This document shows positions 1 through 8,325 of a DNA stretch of 29,605 bases, one piece after another. The notes below the pieces were generated by a model. It was not told the origin of the DNA, did not search any database, and saw only the letters and a program-made list of their open reading frames with translations. The stretch spans positions 1 to 29,605 of the forward strand of contig JADNRV010000498.1 of the NCBI GenBank assembly GCA_015499995.1, written 5' to 3'. The position numbers were made by a program, and so were the translations under genes. Each line of letters starts with the position of its first letter. The first letter of the stretch is position 1. Source of the stretch: Flammula alnicola. Its lineage: Eukaryota > Basidiomycota > Agaricomycetes > Agaricales > Strophariaceae.

Positions 1-183
1 TTGATGACGGTGAGGGTACATCCCAGAAAATGGCGATAGTGGAACAGGAGACGGCTTCAGTTTGAGAGTCATGACGTTCGTTAACAGAGAATAAAAAGAA
101 CAATAACATGAGGCATTGGCGTGCCACACTCAACACTTCCTATCATGTGATCACAAATGGCAACGAACATTGACTGAGGACAG
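1..183. other. Left edge, no gene assigned
   Basis: No reading frame here can be tied to a known protein. A short minus-strand frame could begin near position 20 and run off the left edge, but only a few codons are visible. The segment ends with the left copy of the 8-bp target duplication (GAGGACAG, 176-183) of the adjoining transposon. Confidence 0.4.
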
Positions 184-615
184 TAGGGTTGCGGAAAAAA
201 CTCCGAATAAGTACCCAAGTGTAAGTTACAATGTAATTTACATGTAAATTACCTATTTTATGCAAATCCAGAAATCGGCCTTGCATTTTATGCATAAAAT
301 TCCCCCACGTGATTTATTTTGTGTAGACGGCTATCAAAGGAAGAGGTACTGGTTATTACACAGGATGAGGCTGAGCACCTGGGAGATACTTTCGAGCCCC
401 GCGAGTGGGTCTAGAGATGTTGGGAGCACGGTTGGAGCACGGTAACGTTATCAGATTAGAATTTCTGCAGACAACAGGCGGCAGTCACGTGTTTTGGCGT
501 GGGAAAATGTAGGCATGTAAATTACCATGTAAATTACATTACATGCCGTCCAAAATTGCGGATTTTGTAAATTACATAGTTACATGTAGGTCGAGGAATA
601 AGTTCCGCAACCCTA
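184..615. mobile_element. hAT-type miniature inverted-repeat transposon (non-autonomous)
   Basis: Seen: the segment starts TAGGGTTGCGGAA and ends with the exact reverse complement TTCCGCAACCCTA. It is flanked on both sides by the 8-bp direct repeat GAGGACAG (176-183 and 616-623). Inside, near both ends, variants of GTAAATTAC and ACATGTAA occur repeatedly (around 220-252 and 514-587), as expected of subterminal transposase-binding repeats. Known: 8-bp target duplications and TAGGG/CAGGG-like termini are typical of the hAT superfamily. The 432-bp length and lack of any transposase frame make it a MITE-like derivative that would need a transposase supplied elsewhere. The 61-aa frame inside (260-445) has no recognisable similarity and is not called. 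The perfect 13-bp ends and perfect target duplication suggest a fairly recent insertion. Confidence 0.88.
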
Positions 616-1043
616 GAGGACAGACCCGGAGACAGTGGACACAGAATATTTATTGCAGCCTATATAGCAGTTATTACACGAGTTCCAAGTCCACCAGGTG
701 ACCGAAATATCTCGAAGTATAATAAGTTTATAGGCTCTTATAGGGTGGTCATTCCTAGGCGGCGTGCGGCCCTACGCCTAATGCAACAGAATGCAATATT
801 GAATGACTCGGGGGTACTTTACTTTATAGCTGAACATGTTCCCATCTTGCTTGGGCGCCATTCTCGCGCAAACAGGTACGGTGCGTTGGCGAAAAGATGT
901 GGATACATGACACAACATACAGATATGGTTATTGCTATTTAATATTAACAAATGCGGGTGAGGTCGATGATGAGTTCGAAGAGGGAAGGAAGTGCTTGAG
1001 GAACGATAGAAAATACCTGAGAGGATACCGTCGAGCAAAAACA
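616..1043. other. Intergenic: target duplication and TAF10 3' flank
   Basis: The segment begins with the right copy of the transposon's 8-bp target duplication. The rest lies downstream of the TAF10 stop codon and probably contains its 3' untranslated region. Short frames on both strands (745-942 plus, 778-1044 minus, 897-1091 plus) overlap one another, match nothing recognisable and are taken as chance. Confidence 0.4.
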
Positions 1044-1753
1044 TTAAATGTAATACTCTGGTTTCCGAGCGTTTATTCCATATTCTGCTAACGCCGCGCT
1101 AAGATCATCCATTGTTAAAGTAGTCCTGGTCTTATCCTACGGTTATGTTGGTTAGATGCTAGTCATATATCATCTATATCTATATATGACGCACCTTTGC
1201 AGAACCAGGACCTGTGAGAGGTTGGTTGACGCGTGCGCGACCGCCTGTGGCATTGGTACGGATGCGTGCATGTTGGTAGGCATCAGCGGCTATATCTGAG
1301 ACAAATTTCTGTGCTGCAAGGGACAGGAGCCGTTTCCTATAAGAGTTGAATGTAACATGAGTGCAAGTGATGGTGCAAGTCGATAACGAAACGCTTACAA
1401 ACGAACGTCTTCACAATCAAACCCAACACGTTGAAGATAGAAGTCAGTCACTTCGTTTGGAATCTGTCGAGCATAGACATTGAAATCAGGGCACAAGCCT
1501 CATGGAATTATCCACGACATACCAAGGGTTCATACTCGTCGAGCATCAGCATGAAGTCTGCTAATGTGCGATCCTTTCGCGCCTCCTCCGCTGCTTGACG
1601 TGACTGCGTGGCTGGAGCCTGGGCGAAAGAAGAGGAAGAGGCGAGTGCGGATTGGCCATTCTGTTGCGGTTGCGAGGACTCGGAGGAGACTGGAGGATAT
1701 GGCGAAGATATGGGGTATGCAAATGCCGAGGTAGTCTGTTGTGAATTTGACAT
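1044..1753 (-). CDS. TAF10: TAF10, shared subunit of TFIID and SAGA (histone fold)
   Basis: TAF10 is a small histone-fold protein shared by the general transcription factor TFIID and the SAGA coactivator in the nucleus. Four exons, read on the minus strand: 1753-1523, 1463-1399, 1336-1195 and 1130-1044, giving 174 aa. The first ~60 residues are a low-complexity Ser/Gln/Pro/Ala tail, as is usual for TAF10. The family core follows: KDRTLADFMLMLDEYEPL across the first junction, then IPNEVTDFYLQRVGFDCED, KRLLSLAAQKFVSDIAADA and YQHARIRT. The last exon carries TMDDLSAALAEYGINARKPE and ends YYI, matching the conserved C-terminus. The start at 1753 is preferred over an in-frame upstream ATG at 1774 because it is the first Met of the typical Ser/Gln tail; this choice is not certain. 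All introns (41-64 nt) have GT-AG ends. Nothing suggests it is damaged. Confidence 0.94.
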
Positions 1754-2213
1754 GATTGTTCTTCCTAAAGACACGAGCAGCTTGCCGAGCGGGGTTTTCG
1801 GAGTTGTCGGAACTTGAATTCTAATTATATAAGGCCCAAACTTTTTTTCACTTTTCCTTCGTCTTCCTTGACTCGGACATCAACGTTGCGGCTTCTCATG
1901 GTAAGCACCCTTTCTTCCCTTTTCCTCCCAACCCTTTCTGTTTCGACTGTATATGATGTTTGAGGCATTTGGCTTTACGCGGGAGCGCACCCTGCACTGC
2001 AGAAAATTAACTCAGCTACCTTCGGAGTGGGCTGCTTTGGCAGTCCTCATCCGCTATTCTGATCTTCTCTCTTCTACCCTCCTCCTTCCATGAGTATGCA
2101 TGCTGATTCATTCTTCACCAACAGGACCTTCATAGTTTGTCTGGAACTTTGTCTGGTGCAGGCAGCTGAGACAGTGCGAAGCTTGTGTGTCGTCTACGTT
2201 CAGTGCCACGTCG
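1754..2213. promoter_or_regulatory. TAF10 upstream region, possible divergent transcription unit
   Basis: The stretch contains a long pyrimidine-rich tract (about 1842-1872) followed by an ATG at 1897 that abuts a good donor (GTAAGC). An acceptor CAACAG lies at about 2124. This resembles a basidiomycete transcription start with a tiny first exon or a leader intron, reading rightwards and divergent from TAF10. No continuous product could be assembled with confidence. Confidence 0.3.
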
Positions 2214-2390
2214 ATGACGACAATGGAAAGTTTGTCCTTTTTTCTGCTGTTTCCAAAAAGCTTCGAGGCTCGACCGATTCTTGGGACTGCAGACACTCTT
2301 CTTGAGCGAACCCCTTCCTCTCTACTAGTAGAATTGCCATCCAATGTCCATCCGCAGCCTCAGGATCTTAGGGCTGTTGTATATATGTAG
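2214..2390 (+). CDS. Possible small protein of unknown function
   Basis: An ATG-initiated frame of 58 codons starts with MTTMESLSFF and ends with QPQDLRAVVYM and TAG. The second half looks protein-like rather than random (for example LLERTPSSLLVELPS). It could be the last exon of the unit whose leader intron is suggested upstream. I recognise no family. A minus-strand frame of 78 codons (2108-2344) overlaps it, so the coding strand is not settled. Treat as tentative. Confidence 0.22.
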   Translation: MTTMESLSFFLLFPKSFEARPILGTADTLLERTPSSLLVELPSNVHPQPQDLRAVVYM

Positions 2391-2647
2391 TCTATGTACT
2401 TCATTTTTGCCCATGTATGTCGCCAAGTGTACACTCGTTCTACGGTACAAGATCACACAATTGAAAGGTTCGCACACAGTAACCGGCACACTGCAAGAGC
2501 CCGTTTCTAATTATATATGAGTGACTCTATCATAAACAACAGAAGTCACGAATTTAATAGTCTGACTACGGGAGACTAGTTTCTAATAGCGTCGATATAT
2601 AACTGAGACCGTCGAGAAAACTGTCAACTTCCACGTCCAAGCTAGTC
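2391..2647. other. Intergenic, left border of the accessory island
   Basis: No gene is seen. A small palindromic motif, AGTCT...AGACT, occurs at about 2560-2579. It faintly recalls the GTCT...AGAC at the right end of the repeat at 7466-7540, but the likeness is too weak to define an element terminus. Confidence 0.3.
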
Positions 2648-3200
2648 TTGTGTAATAGTCTCGGACCAGCTCTCTTAACAGTCCCAATTTGGCGGGCCTG
2701 TCAAGAGAGTCTGGGACACTTCCAACCAGATAACCGGGACATTCCCTTACAAATTTGGCTGGTAGTGGCTCTTCCACCGTTTTTCATTGGAAGTTGACCG
2801 ATTTTCATCACTGAAATTTCATAGCATTCTCTGTTAGAGCTCTTAAATAATCCTAGATACTCAAATAGGTTTCCTGAAGGCTTGGGGAGGTGCAAAAGAT
2901 ATCGAGAGATATTAGGGTAAAGGCTGATGGCACAGCCACTGCCAAAAAGTGTCTTTAGATTGAGGGCATTTACGAACGAATGTACAATGGATTTAAAATT
3001 GTAAAGGGCGAGGTAGCCTTTCACAAACATCATATAAATTACCAGCAAAAAAAATTATTCAAAAACGAGGTGGGGTGGGCAATAAACCGTCGAAAGTTGT
3101 AAGAGAAGGTCCCGGTTATCTGGTTGGTTGTGTCCCAGACTCTCTTGCGAGATATCCCAAAATGGATCGTTAAGAGAGACTGGCACGAGACTATCTCAGG
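2648..3200. repeat. Large imperfect inverted repeat upstream of the RecQ-like helicase
   Basis: The left arm (about 2648-2790) is the reverse complement of the right arm (about 3058-3200), with scattered mismatches and small gaps. The best block is 2702-2747 against 3109-3155, nearly identical over about 40 bp. A unique spacer of roughly 270 bp lies between. Both arms translate to the same kind of peptide: PGYLVGSVPDSLDR in the left arm on the minus strand, and PGYLVGCVPDSLAR in the right arm on the plus strand, followed by related RELVRDYYTRL / RLARDYLRL. The repeat is therefore a duplicated and inverted piece of coding sequence, not a simple transposon end. The right arm runs directly into the helicase ATPase core, so this peptide probably belonged to the helicase N-terminus. 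Confidence 0.8.
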
Positions 3201-5424
3201 TTGAGTGCTGGGCACATACCCTCCAGAAGATCCCAACAATCCTCATCGCTTGCACAGGCTGGGGCAAGACCGCCGCCTGTTTTGGTGCTGTCCTTGTTCT
3301 CGAGGCCCTCAAACGAAATCCGAGGGAACATCTCCCGAAACCCCCACCGCGCCCGGTTGCACTGGTGGTTACCCCATTGTTGGAGCTTGGAAATGCTCAC
3401 GTACGTTAACTACTACTCTTTCAAATTTGAATGATTAACAATTTCGAAGGCAGCTGAAATAGGTACTTACAAACTCAAAGCTGTTTCTGTCAATGCAGAG
3501 ACTCTACGTGCTGCCGCCAACGAAGGCCGCGACATGCTACGCGAGATTCGACACTGCGAGTGGTCGATTGTCATCCTTTCGGCAGAGCGACTAGTATCAC
3601 GCGAGATTGACTCGATACTCCGCGACGAGGACTTTCGAAAAAATCTCGTCGTGTTCGGAATTGACGAGGTGCACGTCTTGGTTCCATGGGGAAAGGATTT
3701 CCGAGAAGCCTATCGACAGATCGCGCTGTTGCCTAAGCGTCTACCGAAGCACACATCGCTCATTGCAGTTACTGCAACATTGTCTGCTGGACGAGACTTT
3801 TATGACCTCCTCGCTGCCCTTGAGCTCAAAGAGGGGCAATACCACTGCATCCGCCTATCTTCTGAGAGGACAAATGTCCGTACCATTTTCAAAACCCTCA
3901 CACATACTCTCGGCGGCTACCAGTTCCCTGACATTGCCTGGGTCTTCCATCGAGGAGTGAAGGCAGTCATCTACTGACGAACTCTTGATATGTGCTTCCG
4001 TGTTGCCTATTATGGTTGGAATCAGTACCCCGCCGGCGTTCGACGTCTCGATAATGTCCGTATTTGGACCTCCATCACCTCACCTTCATATAATGCCCAT
4101 ACGTTAGAATTGTTCAAAAACAATGCTGACACGTCCGTTATCGTGGCGACGATTGCATTTGGCATGGGAATGAACGTTCGCAACATTACAGATGTTATCA
4201 ACCTCGGCTTACCCTCCTCGCTTGCTGCCCTTGTCCAGCAGAATGGTCGTGCAGGAAGGGACCTCGAGCTCGCTGCTCGTGCTTGGACTTATGTCGAGCC
4301 GTCTGTCAGTACAGCCATTCAAGCTCAGGTTGACTACCAGAAGAAGGGGCCATCAGCTCCAAAGCCAAACGCGACCATTGCGAAGCATCAGAAGCATCTC
4401 GAAGGTCTAGATGCCGACCTCCTCGCAGTACTCTATTGTCATCACCATGAGACTTGCCTCGACTCCGCGATTGGCGTGGCTTTAAATGATCCAAATCCGA
4501 AGGCTACGTTCTCATGCCACCAAGCAAACCGTCATTATCCCTGCAGCTCCTGCGACCCAACTTGGACTCACCCCTTATCTCGTCCTACCAACCCACCATC
4601 ACTTCCGTCCATCTCCACTGCTGAACCCGGGCCCCAGAACTCAAGCAAATACGACATTCCTCTTCCGAAACCTCTGACGAAGGCCCAGCGTGCAAATGCA
4701 CAGGCGTGGCTTAATGACTTCGCGCTCAAACGATGGCTATCGAAGGACGGAACCTCCGCGCGAAATCTGCCCCACTTCGAATTTTGGCGAGGTGTTGACC
4801 TCGACAACTTTCTCACCAACTTCCACCTCCTTCGGTCTCATGCATCATTGGAGGGGGTTCTTATTGGATGGCAATATCTTGACGCTGATAGCATCGATCT
4901 TTTCGAACTCACTGAAACCCTGAACCGACGCTACGATGGACAGAACAAGGCCATGCGAGAGAAGAGGGTGCAAAAAGCTGCTGAAACACGAAACAAGAAC
5001 AAAGGTGACGGGTCTAATTTGCTTATCAACGTGTTTACCACTAACATTAGCTTCAGAGAAGCGAGAGCAACAGTACGCCTCTGCAAGAACTCCGTTGACC
5101 ATTCGTCTACCCGCGAGGCCGCCTACAGCTGGTGTTTTGACGTCTCGGCGCCAGCCCCTATCCCTGCAGCAAATCCCCGAGAACCTGGATGATGAATGGG
5201 AACCACCACTCATGCCACTCATGCCGCAAGCTTTCAACCAGTCTAGTGGGAAGCACCGTCTGTCAGGCAATGATGACGAGAACAACAAGGAAAATGTGTC
5301 ACCAAAACGGCAAAAGGTCAGTGTCTGGCTACTGTATGTTCCATATTCGGCGTTAACTCAGCCATTGATCCATCGCTCAACTCCCAGCAATTTAGCAGTT
5401 GTGCATCCAATGCGAGATTTATGA
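3110..5424 (+). pseudogene. RecQ-like superfamily 2 DNA helicase, disabled
   Basis: The helicase core is clear: Walker A in ACTGWGKTAACF, then ALVVTPLLELGNAH, motif II in FGIDEVHVL (DEVH), VTATLSAG, and in the C-terminal lobe VIVATIAFGMGMNVRNI and motif VI QQNGRAGRD. A Cys/His-containing tail follows (CHQANRHYPCSSC). Two introns fit: 3401-3449, joining NAH to AEIG, and 5005-5050, joining NKNK to ASEKREQQ, after which the frame continues to NKENVSPKRQK near 5317 or the stop at 5424. Damage: the reading frame breaks at TGA 3976-3978 between KAVIY and RTLDMCFR, where the frame is otherwise intact on both sides. There is no ATG at the N-terminus, the upstream peptide in the right repeat arm has an internal TAA (about 3171), and a frame shift separates it from the ATPase core. 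Known: RecQ-like genes of this kind are multicopy in Agaricomycetes and differ from the housekeeping Sgs1/BLM gene. The 3' end overlaps the convergent DUF6589 gene. Confidence 0.85.
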
Positions 5425-7232
5425 GGTGTGCGCCATCGAAAAAGTCAACTTTTCGCATGTCTGATGGCTTCGGGCACTCTCCAATAGCTGCAATTGTGGC
5501 CAGCGAGCCCGGGTCGTCAGTCGTTCCCCAGTGAGTACGCACAACCCTGCTCAAGTCTGTCCATTTTGAGTGCCAGAGTTCAAGCAGCGGTATGAGCCAG
5601 CGAAATGAATGGAAGTCACTGGCTTCTTGCGCCGTCATTCGCTTGAGGAGCAGCAGCATATTGAATGTTTTTCCATCTCCGGACCAGATTGATGCAGTGT
5701 TGCCGAGAGTCTCCTCATCAATGCCCATCTGCGTGGTCGCAAAGTCCAGGATACCCTCTCTCAGACCCTGGACTGTCATTTCGTTTGCGCTGTTGGTCGA
5801 TAACGGGGTTGTTTCGGTAAGTCTTGACTGTGGTATCGGTTTCCTGTCAAGTATCTTGGCGTATTCTTCTAAATTCTTCTTGTAGATGGATAGCTCTGGA
5901 ACAAATGAGATCAAGACTTGAAGGAACTGCACGACGGTGCAGTTTTCGAGATGTGTCAGATCAAGGCTATCAAGAAGGATTTCAGTAGTAAGTGCCCGTC
6001 GCTCTTGACGTGCTTGACGTTCAATCAAAAGCTTCAGATCGAACGCCTGACTATCGCAGTCCTCCATCTTCACCGCAGTGGCCGCTAGTCCTGTGAGCAT
6101 CTTGTTTTCTTTCCCGATTCGGCGCTCGCGTTGACGGGCATATGCTTGGATGTTATCACTGACAACAATGTAATGTGTTCCAGCCTGCACGGCGGCCCTC
6201 AACACATTGCGCTTTCCACGACCCATCTCGCGAAGTGCGTCATAGACAGTCTTGTATGAAACGCATAGTCCCAGACGGCTTTCCACGCGATACATGCTGG
6301 CTGGTGCCTGTGAGGCAAATAGCCAGATACCCCGGCACATCTGGTAGATATTTGCTTTTATCCACCGGCCATTTGTCATTACCATCATGGTATTTATGAC
6401 GACCTTGTGAAATAGCGTAGGTCCTTTCATGCTTGCAGCTTTTGGACAGAGTACTCACCAAATTCTGTGGCCGGTACTTGCGGATGGCAACCACGCGCGC
6501 AGTTTCGTTTTTATGGCCCGCTTCTGCAAATCCGGCCTGTGTATATGCCTTGACAAGGTATGTCATGATTGGTGCATGTTTATGTGCAATATCCTCGAGG
6601 CCTGACAGCCGGAAGGCGCGGATGGCATCCCATGAAGCCTTGTCATACTCCTCACGGCCCCCAGCTTTGGCACGCGCACGCAGATGAAGACCAGTCTCCT
6701 GCTTTGTCATTTCTTCCGCCTCGGCGCTGACCAAGTCTACTAGTCGAACGGCCCAAGTGACCATTGCTGCTTGGCCATGTTCAATTTCGTTCAGGGGATG
6801 GGTTTCATTGAACATATTCATGCCGGGGTTCGTTGTTCTATCCTTTGCACGGAAGTCAACCCTTGATGAACTGTCATACATGTTCTCGAGGATACTTCCC
6901 AAGTGTGGCTTTGTCGTCCCATTTAGAAACGAAGTAAGTACTCTTTTATGAGTGTCTCCACGTTCGACAAGCACTGATCTCCCGTCCTTCATCTTTGAAG
7001 TCTTGAACATTTCATGTAGATATTTTGGAAAGTCCATATTGTTAGTCCCCTCGATTATGTCGAGAATTTCTCCAATTTTCTGCATGTTTGTCTTCGGGGG
7101 CCGTCGCTTTCTTGAGCTTTCCGTGGTGTCTGTCGGTGTTGAACGAGAAGGACCTGGTGTAATGAGCTCGGGGTTGTTGCCCCGCCAATTAGGCGCTGCA
7201 GCTCGCTGCCGCTGAGGTGTTTCTGTGGGCAT
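5318..7232 (-). CDS. DUF6589-family protein, function unknown
   Basis: Two minus-strand exons: 7232-6459 (258 codons) and 6403-5318, joined across a 55-nt GT-AG intron (6458-6404), giving about 619 aa. The junction restores one frame (KYRPQNL to VVINTMMVMTN). Family features I recognise: the SYKTVYDALREMG segment, the following IVVSDNIQAYARQRE stretch, and WSGDGKTFNMLLLLKRM with WLIPLLELWHSKW downstream, where DUF6589 proteins carry GDxxT and LWHxK blocks. The N-terminal 70 residues are basic and disordered. The C-terminus is shorter than in the family members I recall and ends in unremarkable sequence, so either a further 3' intron was missed or the protein is truncated. It converges on the broken RecQ-like helicase, and their 3' ends overlap by about 100 bp. 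DUF6589 has no established biochemical function that I know of; a mobile-element role is inference. Confidence 0.8.
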
Positions 7233-7465
7233 TAAGGTTGTAATTAAAATTTCTACTACGATACATGGTGTTGTAGGAAACGAGTGAGACAGGCAGAGAC
7301 ATGGCTCCTCTCAGTATTAGCCGCCCTAAGATCTTATTATTATTAATAGATAAGATTGGATCAATGAGTCCACGTGATTCGTTCGAGGTTGAAAAGACGT
7401 GTGTTTGATCACCGATAAAGCCGAAGGGACCCTGCCAACCACGGTTTCAATTGCAACAGACCTTA
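7233..7465. promoter_or_regulatory. Upstream region of the DUF6589 gene
   Basis: No gene is seen. An E-box-like CACGTG lies at about 7371-7376, and an AT-rich patch of TTATTA repeats lies at about 7334-7348. The region lies between the DUF6589 start and the short interspersed repeat at 7466. Confidence 0.35.
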
Positions 7466-7540
7466 TATTAACAACAGATCGATTGTCATCTGTTGTATAA
7501 GTCGATTGTCATCTGTTGTATATGGTCTGTCAGGAGAGAC
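7466..7540. repeat. Short interspersed repeat with internal 23-bp-spaced tandem unit
   Basis: A 21-bp unit starting TCGATTGTCATC occurs at 7479-7499 and again, identical, at 7502-7522. Together with the flanks (TATTAACAACAGA on the left, TGGTCTGTCAGGAGAGAC on the right) this matches the 53-bp insertion at 15751-15803, which has one unit instead of two. The segment AACAGAT...ATCTGTT can fold into a small hairpin. No target duplication is evident at this copy. Confidence 0.8.
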
Positions 7541-7584
7541 TACGTCCAAGCCATATGTCAAATTTTTCTCCTTTCTGCACATGC

Positions 7585-7868
7585 TCTGGAAATGGGGCGA
7601 AATTCGGCGGTTCTTCAGATTCTGGCATGGACTCATCCTACTTTTATTGACTTGAGAATTAATTTCTTTCCGATCGAAAAGAGAGCGTACTAAGTCAATA
7701 GTGCAATATTTTGCGCTGCGAAATCCTCGATGATATCTTCCAGTTCTTCCTCTTTCTCGCTCTCGCTAAGATTCGGGGCATTACTGAGATCTGCATCGCC
7801 GCCCTCTATTAAAAAACCCGTGCTTCAGACGCGAATCGCGTACCCGATTTACCGGAGGATTATTACAA
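7585..7868 (-). pseudogene. Partial duplicate of RPC4 (exon 5 and neighbours), broken
   Basis: This stretch repeats, in the same orientation, the part of the RPC4 gene lying at about 8830-9100: the intron before exon 6, the acidic exon 5 and part of the intron before it. Blocks such as GCTGCGAAATCCTCGATGAT and CGTGCTTCAGAC are shared almost base for base. Read on the minus strand the exon gives NLSESEKEEELEDIIEDF, against NLSESEEEEELEDIIEDF in the real gene. A 5-nt insertion (around 7704-7712) shifts the frame after DFAAQ, and no other RPC4 exons are present, so it cannot be functional. It borders the RecQ/DUF6589 island and the short repeat. Confidence 0.85.
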
Positions 7869-8325
7869 ACAGGAAAAATAACAGGAAAGGATCTGTCGAT
7901 TTTATGGGATGTGATGAAGATTCACAGGATGAAGCGAGAGAATCTTGTAATGGTAGAACGCGTTCCACGAGCAGCAAACATGGAATATGAACGCCTAAAA
8001 TAGGAGCATGAGAATGATTGAACAGATGAGGATTTACTGGACTACTTTTGGTTTGCAAGCGTTTCGGGTGAACAAAAATTTGCATACTGGCAGCTGGCTA
8101 TTATTATCATCACGTTTCGGGAAATAGTTACCTTATTCAGTACTCGTTCTCAATACGCCAAATTCGCACCCCGCAAACAGGCGAGCCCGTATCCCTGAAT
8201 CTAGAATAGTGTCGCTAACCCAAACACAGAGAACGTCGAGAAAAATGATAACTTGCATGGCAGCCTATGTATCGAATGTTATCGATTTTTTCTCACTTCT
8301 TATACATTTTCCGCGAAGCGTACGA
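7869..8325. other. Intergenic between the RPC4 fragment and RPC4
   Basis: No supported gene lies here. Weak frames on both strands (7730-7990 plus, 7849-8085 minus) mostly restate the duplicated RPC4 piece or are low-complexity. The right end is the 3' flank of RPC4. Confidence 0.4.

Noticed and set aside
3128..3409. Helicase start at the beginning of the open frame at 3128
   Set aside because: The first codon there is TTG, not ATG, and the segment overlaps the right arm of the inverted repeat, whose homologous peptide lies in another frame. The true N-terminus is broken, so no start is claimed.
3970..3990. Programmed read-through or selenocysteine at the helicase TGA
   Set aside because: No supporting stem-loop is evident, fungi generally lack selenocysteine insertion, and the 5' end of the same gene is also damaged. 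A nonsense mutation is simpler.
4845..5288. Minus-strand 147-codon frame inside the RecQ-like gene
   Set aside because: It is antisense to recognised helicase C-terminal coding sequence, with no conserved motif of its own.
2520..7545. Exact terminal inverted repeats bounding the whole RecQ/DUF6589 island
   Set aside because: AGTCT...AGACT near 2560-2579 and GTCT...AGAC near 7525-7540 look alike, but no alignable ends or target duplication could be found, so the island is not called as a complete transposon.
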